Source of the DNA: Armatimonadota bacterium | Lineage (GTDB): Bacteria; Armatimonadota; Fimbriimonadia; Fimbriimonadales; Fimbriimonadaceae | Direction of reading: 5' to 3' | Assembly (NCBI GenBank): GCA_020161505.1 | Contig: JAIUNY010000022.1 | Location: 1 to 52,056, forward strand | DNA: 52,056 bases | Shown: in pieces, positions 1-7,627 of the stretch | Layout: every line of letters starts with the position of its first letter | Position numbering within the stretch: the stretch's first letter is position 1 | The notes under the pieces: model-generated | The model's database searches: none | What the model was told of the DNA's origin: nothing | What the model saw: only the letters and a program-made list of their open reading frames with translations | Translations under genes and position numbers: made by a program

Positions 1-1
1 T

Positions 2-853
2 GGGCAGTTTGTGGGAACCTACCAAGCCTCTGAGATGACCGCGAAGAGCCTGGCGCACCTGATGGTGGGGCGGGAACTCGGCGAGATGTATCCCGAGCCA
101 GGGCCAAGCCAGCAGACCGAACTCCTCTCGGTGAAGGCCTTGATCCCCAGTCTTCCTCTGTTCAAGGGCCGCGCGGCAAGTTTGACAGTGAATGAGGGAG
201 AAATCGTCGGTCTGGCGGGATTGGTAGGATCCGGCCGAACCGAACTGGCGGAGACGATCATGGGGTTCCGCTCACACCTGGGCGGGGCCGTGACGATGGA
301 AGGCAAGGTGATCCGAAATCCCAGTGAAGCGATCCAATCGGGGCTTGTCTATGTGAGCGAGGATCGCAAGACGACCGGGCTGCATGTTGATCTCTCGGTG
401 GAGGAAAACGCGACCCTCAGCACGTGGCGAAAATACGGCACCGTGCTCCGCAAGAAGCGCGAGCAGACGGCGTCAGCCGAGAGTTGGCGTACCAAACTCT
501 CGATCAAAGTGCCGAGCGTCAAGGACAAAACCGTGAGCCTCAGCGGCGGCAATCAGCAGAAGGTGAGCCTGGCGAAGTGGCTGGACTGCGAGCCGAAGGT
601 GATGATCCTGGACGAACCCACGCGGGGCGTTGACGTGGGGAGCAAGTCGGAGATCTATCACATAATCCATGAACAGGCCGCCTCGGGATGCGGGATCTTG
701 ATGATCAGTAGCGAGCTTCCGGAGCTCATTGGCATGTGCCATCGCATCTTGGTGATGCGGGCCGGGGAAATTGTGGGTGAAGTTTCGGGAGAGCAAAAGA
801 CAGAACGAGAGATCATGGAATGGGCAGCGGGAGTTCAGGAGGTAACGGCGTGA
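2..853 (+). CDS. Sugar ABC transporter ATP-binding protein (RbsA-like), 5' truncated
   Basis: C-terminal part of a double-ATPase sugar importer subunit of the RbsA/MglA type; it powers uptake of a monosaccharide from the cytoplasmic face of the membrane. The reading frame is open to the left edge, so the first nucleotide-binding domain lies outside the window. Visible are the degenerate second-domain Walker A (GLVGSGRTE), the signature LSGGNQQK, Walker B followed by DEPTRGVDVG, and the late switch region ISSELPELIG. The downstream permease overlaps its stop codon and the binding protein follows, giving the standard ATPase-permease-binding protein operon order. The substrate cannot be told from sequence. 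Confidence 0.93.
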   Translation, partial: GQFVGTYQASEMTAKSLAHLMVGRELGEMYPEPGPSQQTELLSVKALIPSLPLFKGRAASLTVNEGEIVGLAGLVGSGRTELAETIMGFRSHLGGAVTMEGKVIRNPSEAIQSGLVYVSEDRKTTGLHVDLSVEENATLSTWRKYGTVLRKKREQTASAESWRTKLSIKVPSVKDKTVSLSGGNQQKVSLAKWLDCEPKVMILDEPTRGVDVGSKSEIYHIIHEQAASGCGILMISSELPELIGMCHRILVMRAGEIVGEVSGEQKTEREIMEWAAGVQEVTA

Positions 854-1887
854 GCGGAGAAGAATTGGGGGCAAAGGCACGAAAGTTCAACGCAGGGTGG
901 CTCCAGGAGTGGGGGATCTATGTAGCTTTTGCTGCGTTTGTGGTCTATTGCTTGCTCTTCGGAGGCGCGCTTTTCCACGACCCGACCACTTGGCGCAACT
1001 TGTTCACCCAGAACGCCGATAAGGGTCTGATCGCGCTGGGCATGACCCTCATCATCATCGCCGGTGGCATCGACCTGAGCTTGGGAAGCCTGCTCGCGTT
1101 CGTGGGGGCACTCGGGATGCTGGCGATGAATCATCTCGCGGGAACCGGGATGCCGCCCGACCAGGCGGCGCTCATCGGGATCGGCGGGATGGTCGCTTTG
1201 GGTGGCATCTTCGGGGCAGTGAATGGCCTGATCGTGACTTGGGGAAGAGTCACGCCTTTCATCGCGACTTTGGTCGGTTTGCTGGTCTATCGCTCACTGA
1301 CCCTGTCTGCAGCGAAGGGTGGCACGGTCACAACGACGCCAGAAGCGGGGAATGTCTTGGCCAAATTGGCAACTTCTGGACCGGAACTTCCATTTTTCCA
1401 AAGCCGAAACGGGCAGCCGATTGAGTTTAGCTATTCTGCGATTCTGTTCATTGTCGTTGCCTTGATCCTTGGATATATCCTGAACTACACAGCGTTTGGT
1501 CGCCACATGATCGCGGCGGGGTCGAATGAGCGCGCGGCAACCTACTCCGCTCTTCCGGTGGGTCGGATTCGGTTCTGGACCTATGTGATTGGGGGCCTCT
1601 GCGCGGGGCTTGGGTCGTGGGTGGCGACGTCCCGGCTCACCAGCGTCGGAGCCAACACAACCGGGCAGAACTACGAACTGGAGGCGATTGCGGCTGTCGT
1701 GATTGGCGGAACGCTCCTCAGCGGCGGCAAGGGCAGGATTCTGGGCACGGTGATCGGTGTGCTCTTCCTGGGCCTGATCACCAACGTGATGCTGGCAGCG
1801 GAAATCGACAACTTCTTGCAGGGTGCCCTCAAGGGATTGATCATTCTGATCGCGGTTCTGATCCAGCGTTCGAGCAATCGTCGATAA
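850..1887 (+). CDS. Sugar ABC transporter permease (RbsC-like)
   Basis: Inner-membrane permease of the BPD_transp_2 family, forming the channel for the sugar bound by the downstream lipoprotein. It has about eight to ten hydrophobic segments and the family motif GGIDLSLGS near residue 75. Start choice: an ATG at 820 is in frame, but GTG 850 has a near-ideal Shine-Dalgarno AGGAGGT at 837-843 (6-nt spacing) and gives the usual GTGA 4-bp overlap with the ATPase stop, so 850 is preferred. The later conserved stretch GGTLLSGGKG is also typical. Translational coupling with the ATPase is likely. Confidence 0.93.
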   Translation: MSGEELGAKARKFNAGWLQEWGIYVAFAAFVVYCLLFGGALFHDPTTWRNLFTQNADKGLIALGMTLIIIAGGIDLSLGSLLAFVGALGMLAMNHLAGTGMPPDQAALIGIGGMVALGGIFGAVNGLIVTWGRVTPFIATLVGLLVYRSLTLSAAKGGTVTTTPEAGNVLAKLATSGPELPFFQSRNGQPIEFSYSAILFIVVALILGYILNYTAFGRHMIAAGSNERAATYSALPVGRIRFWTYVIGGLCAGLGSWVATSRLTSVGANTTGQNYELEAIAAVVIGGTLLSGGKGRILGTVIGVLFLGLITNVMLAAEIDNFLQGALKGLIILIAVLIQRSSNRR

Positions 1888-1931
1888 ATCGTGGCGGAGT
1901 TGAGGCTCCGATTCGGCACAATAGAGACGCT

Positions 1932-2948
1932 ATGGTGATTCACAGCAAATGGATGCAGGCGGCGGGGGCTGCGTTCGCATGCCTTTCGATGTTCGCCCTC
2001 ACAGGTTGTTCGGCTCCGGAGAAACCGGCGGAGTCGGGCGAAGCCAAGCCGGATGCCACGGCGACCGCTGGTCCGAAACCCAAGATCGCGGTGAGTATCC
2101 CGACGGCAACCCACGGTTGGACGGCAGGCGTCGTCTACTGGGCGGAGAAAATGGCCAAGGATCTCGCGGGCGACGCCGATATCACGGTGGTGGCAGCGGA
2201 GAGTCCGCAAGACCAAGCCACAAAGCTCGAAACAATGGCGACCCAAGGCTACGATGCACTGGTCGTGCTCAGCTTCGAGCCGGCTCAGGTCACCCCGGTC
2301 ATCAAGGCGAACCGCGACAGCTTCGGCTACATCGTGAGCGTGGATCGTGGTCTGACCGAGCCGATTGCGGACGTGTGGCTTCGCGGTGACAACAAGGAAT
2401 TCGGCAAGCTTGCGGGCGAGTTCATGGCAGAGAAGCTGGGCGGCAAGGGGAATATTCTTGTCTTCCGAGGAATTCCCAGCCCGATCGACAACGACCGAGT
2501 CGAAGGCTTCCAGGGCGTGATGAAGAACTATCCGGACATCAAGATTCTGGATATGCAGCACGGCGATTGGAATCGCGACAAGGCCTTTACAGTGGCGCAA
2601 AACCTCTTGGTGAAGCACCCTCAGGTCGATGCGATCTGGGCGAGCGACGACGACATGGCTCTGGGCATCGAAAAGGCTCTGCAAGGCGCGGGCCGCGACA
2701 AGAACATCTGGATGGTCGGCGGCGCTGGCATGAAGGATGTGGTCAAGCGGATCATGGAAAACGATCCCCTTTACCCGGCCACGGTCACCTATTCGCCGAA
2801 GATGATCGCCGATGCGATCCAGCGATGCGTGGATGATCTGAAGGCGGGCAAGAAGTCAACCGGAAAGCAAGAAGATGTGGTTCTGCCCATCGAAATCGTG
2901 CTCCCGGCCAATGCAGAGAAGCACTACTTCCCAGACGCAGCTTACTAA
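1932..2948 (+). CDS. Sugar-binding lipoprotein (periplasmic binding protein family 4)
   Basis: Extracytoplasmic substrate-binding component of the ABC importer. A lipoprotein signal ends in the lipobox LTGC (Cys about residue 27), followed by an Ala/Pro/Glu-rich linker and a two-lobed Peripla_BP_4 domain (PKIAVSIPTATHGWTAGVVYW at the first strand, DAIWASDDDMALG near the hinge). The start at ATG 1932 gives a positively charged n-region and a hydrophobic core; the longer open frame upstream runs inside the permease gene and is a shadow. There is no convincing ribosome-binding site 5' of 1932. It is the last gene before the terminator at 2967. Family is certain, ligand unknown. Confidence 0.92.
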   Translation: MVIHSKWMQAAGAAFACLSMFALTGCSAPEKPAESGEAKPDATATAGPKPKIAVSIPTATHGWTAGVVYWAEKMAKDLAGDADITVVAAESPQDQATKLETMATQGYDALVVLSFEPAQVTPVIKANRDSFGYIVSVDRGLTEPIADVWLRGDNKEFGKLAGEFMAEKLGGKGNILVFRGIPSPIDNDRVEGFQGVMKNYPDIKILDMQHGDWNRDKAFTVAQNLLVKHPQVDAIWASDDDMALGIEKALQGAGRDKNIWMVGGAGMKDVVKRIMENDPLYPATVTYSPKMIADAIQRCVDDLKAGKKSTGKQEDVVLPIEIVLPANAEKHYFPDAAY

Positions 2949-2966
2949 GGTTCGTTTGGAATCAAG

Positions 2967-2998
2967 AATCGGGGCACCAACCGGTGCCCCGATTTTTT
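2967..2998 (+). terminator. Rho-independent terminator of the sugar ABC operon
   Basis: Perfect 12-bp inverted repeat, AATCGGGGCACC (2967-2978) and GGTGCCCCGATT (2983-2994), with loop AACC and a run of six T (2993-2998). It sits 18 bp after the binding-protein stop. Confidence 0.95.
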
Positions 2999-3024
2999 GT
3001 GCGACTTGTTCCCTGGGACGCAGG

Positions 3025-3030
3025 TAACGT
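3025..3030 (+). promoter_or_regulatory. Candidate -10 box of amidase gene
   Basis: TAACGT ends 7 nt before ATG 3038. It fits the TANNNT-N6-8-start pattern seen at eleven genes here and implies a leaderless or nearly leaderless mRNA. Confidence 0.45.
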
Positions 3031-3037
3031 GATCAGC

Positions 3038-4762
3038 ATGTCAGAGATCAGTCGGAAGCAGTTTCTCGCCGCGTTGGGGGTGGTGGCGCTGGGATCGGCG
3101 GTGCCTGTCGCAAGTTTGGCTGGCGGAGTGCGGCCCGAGCTGTTTACGACATCTCCCAACGATCTTGAAGCCCAAGCGAGTGAGGCAGACAAGCTGACGA
3201 TGGCAGAAGCCCTTGCCGCCATGAAGGTGGCTGGATACGAGATCTCGGAGGAAGATTTGACCAAGATTCTCGGCGATCTGAACGATCAGCGATCGTGGTA
3301 CGCCGAGGTTCGCGCCGAGGCAAATGATGAACGCCTTGCCCCCGGAAGCGTCTGGCGTATGGTGGAGGCCGATGAAGCTGATGCCACGAAGGGTCGAGTG
3401 AGCCTTCGAACCAGGAAGGTAGATGTGAAGCGGCCCTCGCGGGATGAGGATGTGGCGTTTCTGAGCGTGGTCGAATTGGCCCACCTCCTCAAAACTCGCC
3501 AGGTGACCTCTGTTCAGCTCACCGAGATTTTCCTCGACCGACTGAAAACCTATGGCCCCAAGCTCCGATGCGTCGTGAATCTGACCCAAGATCGTGCTAG
3601 AGCAGAAGCCAAGCGAGCCGATGAACGCCTGCAATCGAGAGAGAAAACGCCTTTGCTCTGCGGGATTCCGTACGGAGTGAAGGATCTCTTTGATGCCGTC
3701 GGTGCCCCGACCACCTGGGGCTGCCGGACATTCAAAGATCGCACGACGGACGACGACTCTGATGTTGTTCGATTGCTGAGCGAGCAAGGCGCGGTTCTGG
3801 TGGCCAAGCTCAGCCTGGGGGCTCTGGCGATGGGGGATGTTTGGTTTGAAGGGCGCACCGAATCGCCTTGGGATCCTAAGATCGGTTCTTCTGGGTCAAG
3901 TGCCGGGTCGGCGAGCGCTGTCGCGGCGGGCTTGGTGCTGTTCGCGATCGGGACGGAGACCAGTGGGAGCATCGTGAGCCCCGCTCACAACTGTCGGGTG
4001 ACCGGGCTTCGACCCACCTTTGGGCGAATCAGCCGGTTTGGGGCGATGGCTCTTTGCTGGAGTCTCGACAAAGTTGGCCCGATCTGCCGGGATGCGGAAG
4101 ATTGCGCCGCGGTCTTCTCGGCACTCTTGGAGAATACTGGTCGAGATCGGTCGCAAGTGGGGAAGGGATTTGTGTATGAATCCGCCACGGATCTTTCTAA
4201 GATGAGGCTCGGATTCCTCGTCAACCGAGAGCAAGACTTGGACAAACCTCTCCCGGATTTGCCCTATCTGGCGATGCTCAAAAAGCTAGGAATCAGTCCG
4301 AAACCTATTTATTTGCCACCCGCTCCGAATGGACTCTACGCCATCCTGTTTGCCGAATGCGGAGCGGCGTTTGATCATTTCACCAGATCCGGCGCGGCGG
4401 AGGACTTGGAGAGCTACTCAACTTGGCCTGATACCTTCCGGCAGGCCCGGCTCATCCCCGCCATGGACTTGATCCAGGCGGATCGGGTGCGGGTGAAGCT
4501 CGCCGAGGAATACAGCAAGCGACTGGCCGGGTTTGATGCGATCATCGCCCCCGATCGGCTGTATCCGCGCGTGTATGCGCTCAATGTGACAGGACATCCG
4601 CAGATGTCGATCCCGTGGGGAGTGGATGATCGGGGGCAAGCGCGGTCGTTCTCGCTGATTGGCCCGGCATACTCGGAAGGCTCGCTCTTGCGGGTGGCGT
4701 ACGAAATGCAGATGCGGGGCGGGTATCTGAAGCTCCGCCCCGACATGAAGCAGTGGGCTTAG
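3038..4762 (+). CDS. Amidase signature family protein with Tat-like export signal
   Basis: Hydrolase of the amidase signature family (PF01425), cleaving an amide bond with a Lys-cisSer-Ser triad. The Lys lies in GIPYGVKDLF (about residue 215), the cis-Ser in the Ser/Gly-rich GSSGSSAGSAS (about 285-293) and the nucleophile in GTETSGS (about 309). The N-terminus SRKQFLAALG followed by a hydrophobic stretch resembles a Tat signal with RK in place of RR, so export is plausible. About 110 residues of extra N-terminal sequence precede the catalytic core. The start is set at 3038, because the ATG at 2984 lies inside the terminator stem. No gatB or gatC lies nearby, so it is unlikely to be the Glu-tRNA amidotransferase subunit. 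Its stop overlaps that of convergent galE. Confidence 0.88.
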   Translation: MSEISRKQFLAALGVVALGSAVPVASLAGGVRPELFTTSPNDLEAQASEADKLTMAEALAAMKVAGYEISEEDLTKILGDLNDQRSWYAEVRAEANDERLAPGSVWRMVEADEADATKGRVSLRTRKVDVKRPSRDEDVAFLSVVELAHLLKTRQVTSVQLTEIFLDRLKTYGPKLRCVVNLTQDRARAEAKRADERLQSREKTPLLCGIPYGVKDLFDAVGAPTTWGCRTFKDRTTDDDSDVVRLLSEQGAVLVAKLSLGALAMGDVWFEGRTESPWDPKIGSSGSSAGSASAVAAGLVLFAIGTETSGSIVSPAHNCRVTGLRPTFGRISRFGAMALCWSLDKVGPICRDAEDCAAVFSALLENTGRDRSQVGKGFVYESATDLSKMRLGFLVNREQDLDKPLPDLPYLAMLKKLGISPKPIYLPPAPNGLYAILFAECGAAFDHFTRSGAAEDLESYSTWPDTFRQARLIPAMDLIQADRVRVKLAEEYSKRLAGFDAIIAPDRLYPRVYALNVTGHPQMSIPWGVDDRGQARSFSLIGPAYSEGSLLRVAYEMQMRGGYLKLRPDMKQWA

Positions 4763-5739
4763 GATTTGTAGCCGTTGGGGTGGGAAAGCATCCAATCCCA
4801 GGCATGCTGGACGCAGGTTCGGACATCGGTATAGAGGGGGTTCCAGCCGAGTTCTGTCCGGGCCTTGGTCGAATCTGCGATCAGGCGGGCAGGATCGCCG
4901 GCTCGGCGCGGGGCGGTGCCGATGGGAAAGTCGATCCCCGTCACTTCCTTTGCGGCATCGATGACCTGCCGAACGCTGAACCCGGTTCCGCTCCCGAGGT
5001 TGTACTGATCGGTCGCTCCCCCGCCTTCTAAGTGGCGAATCGCGAGCAGGTGAGCATCGGCAAGATCGCAGACATGCACGTAGTCACGGATGCAAGTGCC
5101 ATCGGGTGTGTTGTAGTCTTCGCCGAAAACCTTTACTTCACCGCGCCCGGCGGCTGCGAGAAGGACGCGGGGGATGAGGTGCGTTTCCGGGTCATGGGCT
5201 TCTCCGAGGATGCCATCGGGATCGCTGCCGCAGGCATTGAAGTAGCGCAGGCAGACGCTGCGCAGGCCATAGGTGTCGGAATAGTCGCCCAGCATGCGCT
5301 CGACGGTGAGCTTGGTGTTGCCATAGGGGCTGGTGGGGTTTTTCGGATGGTCTTCCGGGATCGGCACGCGCTCTGGCTCACCATAGACGGCGGCGGTGGA
5401 GCTGAAAACAAACTGATTCAACCCGTGCCGTCGCATGGCTTCCAGCAGATTCCAGACGGCATGGACGTTGTTTTCCCAGAATCCGGCCGGGTTTTTCGTG
5501 CTCTCGCCGACTTCGATGTAGGCGGCAAAGTGCATGACCGTGGTGAAGGCGTGCTCGGCGAAGATGGATTCGAGCGCGGCGGGATCGCGGAGGTCGGCTC
5601 GGAGGAGGGGGGTGCCCGGGAGGGCTTCTTCGTGGCCTCGTTCCAGGTTGTCGAGGGCGACGTGCGGAATACCTTTCTGTCGCAGGAGTCGGCACATGTG
5701 CGAGCCGATGTACCCGGCCCCGCCACAGACGAGAATCAT
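4759..5739 (-). CDS. galE: UDP-glucose 4-epimerase
   Basis: Extended short-chain dehydrogenase that interconverts UDP-glucose and UDP-galactose with bound NAD, supplying galactosyl donors for surface glycans. The N-terminal dinucleotide motif GGAGYIGS (residues 6-13), HFAAYIEVGES, and the catalytic YxxxK as YGNTK are all present; 326 aa is the normal length. It converges on the amidase with stop codons overlapping by 4 bp. A TAGCCT box on the minus strand ends 6 nt before the ATG and no Shine-Dalgarno is seen. Confidence 0.95.
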   Translation of the reverse strand: MILVCGGAGYIGSHMCRLLRQKGIPHVALDNLERGHEEALPGTPLLRADLRDPAALESIFAEHAFTTVMHFAAYIEVGESTKNPAGFWENNVHAVWNLLEAMRRHGLNQFVFSSTAAVYGEPERVPIPEDHPKNPTSPYGNTKLTVERMLGDYSDTYGLRSVCLRYFNACGSDPDGILGEAHDPETHLIPRVLLAAAGRGEVKVFGEDYNTPDGTCIRDYVHVCDLADAHLLAIRHLEGGGATDQYNLGSGTGFSVRQVIDAAKEVTGIDFPIGTAPRRAGDPARLIADSTKARTELGWNPLYTDVRTCVQHAWDWMLSHPNGYKS

Positions 5740-5745
5740 GGTGAG

Positions 5746-5751
5746 AGGCTA
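5746..5751 (-). promoter_or_regulatory. Candidate -10 box of galE
   Basis: Minus-strand TAGCCT ends 6 nt before the galE ATG (5739). No clear -35 box. Confidence 0.35.
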
Positions 5752-5790
5752 CCGCAAGATCCGGGCCGTTCCGAAAAAACCTGGGCGGGG

Positions 5791-5820
5791 TTGACAGATC
5801 AAAAAAAGTGCAACTAAAAT
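5791..5820 (+). promoter_or_regulatory. Promoter of the SRPBCC/ArsR-type pair
   Basis: TTGACA (5791-5796) and TAAAAT (5815-5820) are separated by 18 nt, a near-consensus sigma-70 promoter. The predicted transcription start falls on or next to the ATG at 5828, so the mRNA should be leaderless. The AT-rich stretch around the -10 could hold the operator of the downstream ArsR-type regulator, but no clean palindrome is seen. Confidence 0.75.
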
Positions 5821-5827
5821 ATTGCAT

Positions 5828-6265
5828 ATGCTCAACGAAATCAAACGTTCGCATGTCCTTCCTGCTCCTCCTGAAGAAGTTTGGCGGAGGTCGTTCGGTA
5901 CACCGGAAGCTCTCGCTTCGTGGTTCTCGGATACTGTAGAAGGTGACTTCGCAGTTGGTGCACCATTCGTCTTGGCTTGGGGTGATCACCGCTGCGAATG
6001 CCTTCTGGTTGCCTGTGAGGCCCCGGCTCTTCTCGAGTACAAGTGGCATCCGGGTGACGCATGCCTCTTATGCGATCATCCAGAAGACGAACTCACGATA
6101 GTTCGCTTTTCGCTCGAAGCGTGCGACAAAGGAACTCTGGTGGTCATCACGGAAACAGGTTTCGAAAAGATCTCAGAGCCTTGGCGATCAAGGGTTTTAG
6201 GGCTCAATCTGACGGGCTGGGACAATGAGCCGGAGAAGCTGGTGGAATGTTACAACTCGAATTAG
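5828..6265 (+). CDS. SRPBCC (AHSA1-type) domain protein
   Basis: About 145 aa, one START-like SRPBCC fold with the AHSA1 hallmarks: an N-terminal strand with AP-P-EEVW, then ALASWFSD, a long central sheet, and a final helix beginning near GWDNEPEKL. Such proteins bind hydrophobic small molecules; none has a predictable ligand. ATG 5828 is preferred over the TTG at 5822 because it lies 7 nt after the -10 box. The next gene overlaps it by 19 bp and encodes an ArsR-type repressor, a common pairing in which the regulator controls its SRPBCC partner. The ligand is unknown. Confidence 0.85.
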   Translation: MLNEIKRSHVLPAPPEEVWRRSFGTPEALASWFSDTVEGDFAVGAPFVLAWGDHRCECLLVACEAPALLEYKWHPGDACLLCDHPEDELTIVRFSLEACDKGTLVVITETGFEKISEPWRSRVLGLNLTGWDNEPEKLVECYNSN

Positions 6266-6588
6266 TTTTTGACGCCCTCGCGGATCGGCATCGCCGCGAA
6301 ATGGTTCATCGCCTGGCGCGGCACGGTCATCTCACGACAAACGAGGTCACGGAAAACTTGGGGATGAGCCGACAGGGCGCACGTCGCCACCTTGAGGTGT
6401 TAGAGTCTGCGGGCGTGGTCGGCAGTGAGCGGAAGGGGCGAGAGGTTGTTCGGTACCTCAACCCCGAGCCCCTCAATGAACTGAGGAACTGGGTCACTCA
6501 AGTAGAAAGCCAGTGGGAATCGGCCTTGCAGAGGCTTGAAGCATCCTATCATGGGCAGCCAGACGAACCTGGTTCTATCGTGCGGTAG
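6247..6588 (+). CDS. ArsR-family winged-helix regulator paired with SRPBCC protein
   Basis: A 113-aa winged-helix DNA-binding protein. FDALADRHRREMVHRLA is the first helix pair, MSRQGARRHLEVLESAGVV is the recognition helix and wing entry, and ERKGREVVRYL is the wing. It has no Cys residues, so it is not a metal-thiolate sensor; it belongs to the subgroup that accompanies AHSA1/SRPBCC proteins. It starts inside the preceding gene (19-bp overlap), so it is cotranscribed and probably autoregulates the promoter at 5791-5820. The effector is unknown. Confidence 0.88.
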   Translation: MLQLELVFDALADRHRREMVHRLARHGHLTTNEVTENLGMSRQGARRHLEVLESAGVVGSERKGREVVRYLNPEPLNELRNWVTQVESQWESALQRLEASYHGQPDEPGSIVR

Positions 6589-6606
6589 ACTCGAATCGGC
6601 TCTCGT

Positions 6607-6691
6607 GGGCGAGTGGCGGAATTGGTAGACGCACTGGATTTAGGTTCCAGCGTAGCGATACGTGAGGGTTCGAGTCCCTCCTTGCCCACCA
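6607..6691 (+). tRNA. tRNA-Leu (anticodon UAG), CCA encoded
   Basis: Class II tRNA of 85 nt. Acceptor strands GGGCGAG (6607-6613) and CTTGCCC (6681-6687) pair with one G-U and are followed by A73 and an encoded CCA. The anticodon stem CTGGA/TCCAG encloses the loop TTTAGGT, giving anticodon UAG. A long variable arm and the T arm GAGGG-TTCGAGT-CCCTC are present. Confidence 0.96.
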
Positions 6692-6800
6692 GGGTTTTCT
6701 CTGCTTTAGGGGAGGGTAGAGAGTGGCGGTTCGCACCGGAGTTGAGGGTTCCCGGCCTGCGAGGGATCGGTGCACGCGAGGGGAAACCGGAAGGAGTTCC

Positions 6801-6835
6801 ATAATTCGATAAATATAGAATTATTGTGGTATAGT
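6801..6835 (+). promoter_or_regulatory. arsR operator and extended -10 promoter
   Basis: Perfect inverted repeat ATAATTC (6801-6807) and GAATTAT (6818-6824) with a 10-nt spacer, typical in size for an ArsR dimer site. It lies over the -35/spacer region of an extended -10 (TGG-TATAGT, 6827-6835). The -10 ends 6 nt before ATG 6842, so repression should be by steric block and the transcript should be leaderless. Confidence 0.8.
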
Positions 6836-6841
6836 CCATCT

Positions 6842-7240
6842 ATGGACGAATCGAGGCTGGTGGCGATGTTCCGAGCCCTGGGCGATCCGACGCGGTTGAG
6901 CATTCTGAGCTTCTTGTGCTCACGTTCCGGCGAAGTCGCGTTGGGAGAAGACGGCGATGTCCACCCGGTGGTGGGAGCTACCGTCGGCGAAGTCTGCTGC
7001 TATGTCACGGGTATGGAGGGAACGAGTTCGACGATTTCGTTTCATCTCAAGGAGCTCAAGAACGCGGGGCTCGTTACCTCGATCAAGCAAGGCAAGTATC
7101 TGATCTGCCGTGCGAACCCTGAGGCGATTGAAGCCCTGGGGCAACAAATTGATGCCTGGCAAGGGATGCTCGGCTCCAGCGACACCGCTTGCTCTCCGTT
7201 GACCTCTCAACTGATCCAACTGGGACAAAAACGACCATGA
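6842..7240 (+). CDS. arsR: Arsenic-responsive repressor ArsR
   Basis: ArsR/SmtB-family repressor of 132 aa. It releases DNA when arsenite or antimonite binds Cys thiols. Visible: the N-terminal helix FRALGDPTRLSILSFL, then an insertion before GEVCCYVTG, whose vicinal Cys pair is the likely metalloid ligand, the recognition helix SSTISFHLKELKNAGLV and the wing KQGKYLICR. A further Cys occurs in the wing. ATG 6842 is chosen because the longer frame runs through the operator. Its TGA overlaps the arsD ATG by 4 bp, so it is cotranscribed with arsD and arsA. Confidence 0.93.
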   Translation: MDESRLVAMFRALGDPTRLSILSFLCSRSGEVALGEDGDVHPVVGATVGEVCCYVTGMEGTSSTISFHLKELKNAGLVTSIKQGKYLICRANPEAIEALGQQIDAWQGMLGSSDTACSPLTSQLIQLGQKRP

Positions 7241-7620
7241 AAACTCTGAAAATCTTTGATCCTGCAATGTGCTGCTCGACCGGAGTCTGCGGGCCCGATG
7301 TCGACATCAAACTGGTTCGTCTGGCGGCAGACGTGGCCTTTCTCAAGAGTCAGGGCATCGAGGTGGCAAGGTTCAACCTGGGGCAACAAACCGATGCCTT
7401 TTTGCAGGAGCCCAAGATCATCGAAGAGATGGGCCCGGCGGCGCAGAACCTGCCGATCTTTTTGGTCGAGGGCGAGATCAAGGCGTCCGGCCGCTACCCC
7501 GATCGGGCGGAGCTGGCATCGTGGTTTGGTTTGGAGGCTGCTGTCTCCGGGGATAAGCCGAAGATCACCCTGAAGATGGCGGGTGGGTGCTGCGGCGGCA
7601 ACGACGAAGGATGCTGCTGA
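7237..7620 (+). CDS. arsD: Arsenite metallochaperone ArsD
   Basis: Small cytosolic chaperone (127 aa) that carries As(III)/Sb(III) to the ArsA ATPase. Its thioredoxin-like N-terminus keeps the functional triad Cys12-Cys13-Cys18 at the same positions as the E. coli protein (MCCSTGVCGPDVD). The C-terminal vicinal pairs are also present at about 118-119 and 126-127 (GGCCGGNDEGCC). It overlaps arsR (ATGA) and ends 7 bp before arsA, in canonical R-D-A order. Confidence 0.95.
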   Translation: MKTLKIFDPAMCCSTGVCGPDVDIKLVRLAADVAFLKSQGIEVARFNLGQQTDAFLQEPKIIEEMGPAAQNLPIFLVEGEIKASGRYPDRAELASWFGLEAAVSGDKPKITLKMAGGCCGGNDEGCC

Positions 7621-7627
7621 GGCCACG

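Noticed and set aside
3038-4762. GatA subunit of Glu-tRNA amidotransferase
   Set aside because: Export-type N-terminus, long N-terminal extension, and no gatB or gatC nearby.
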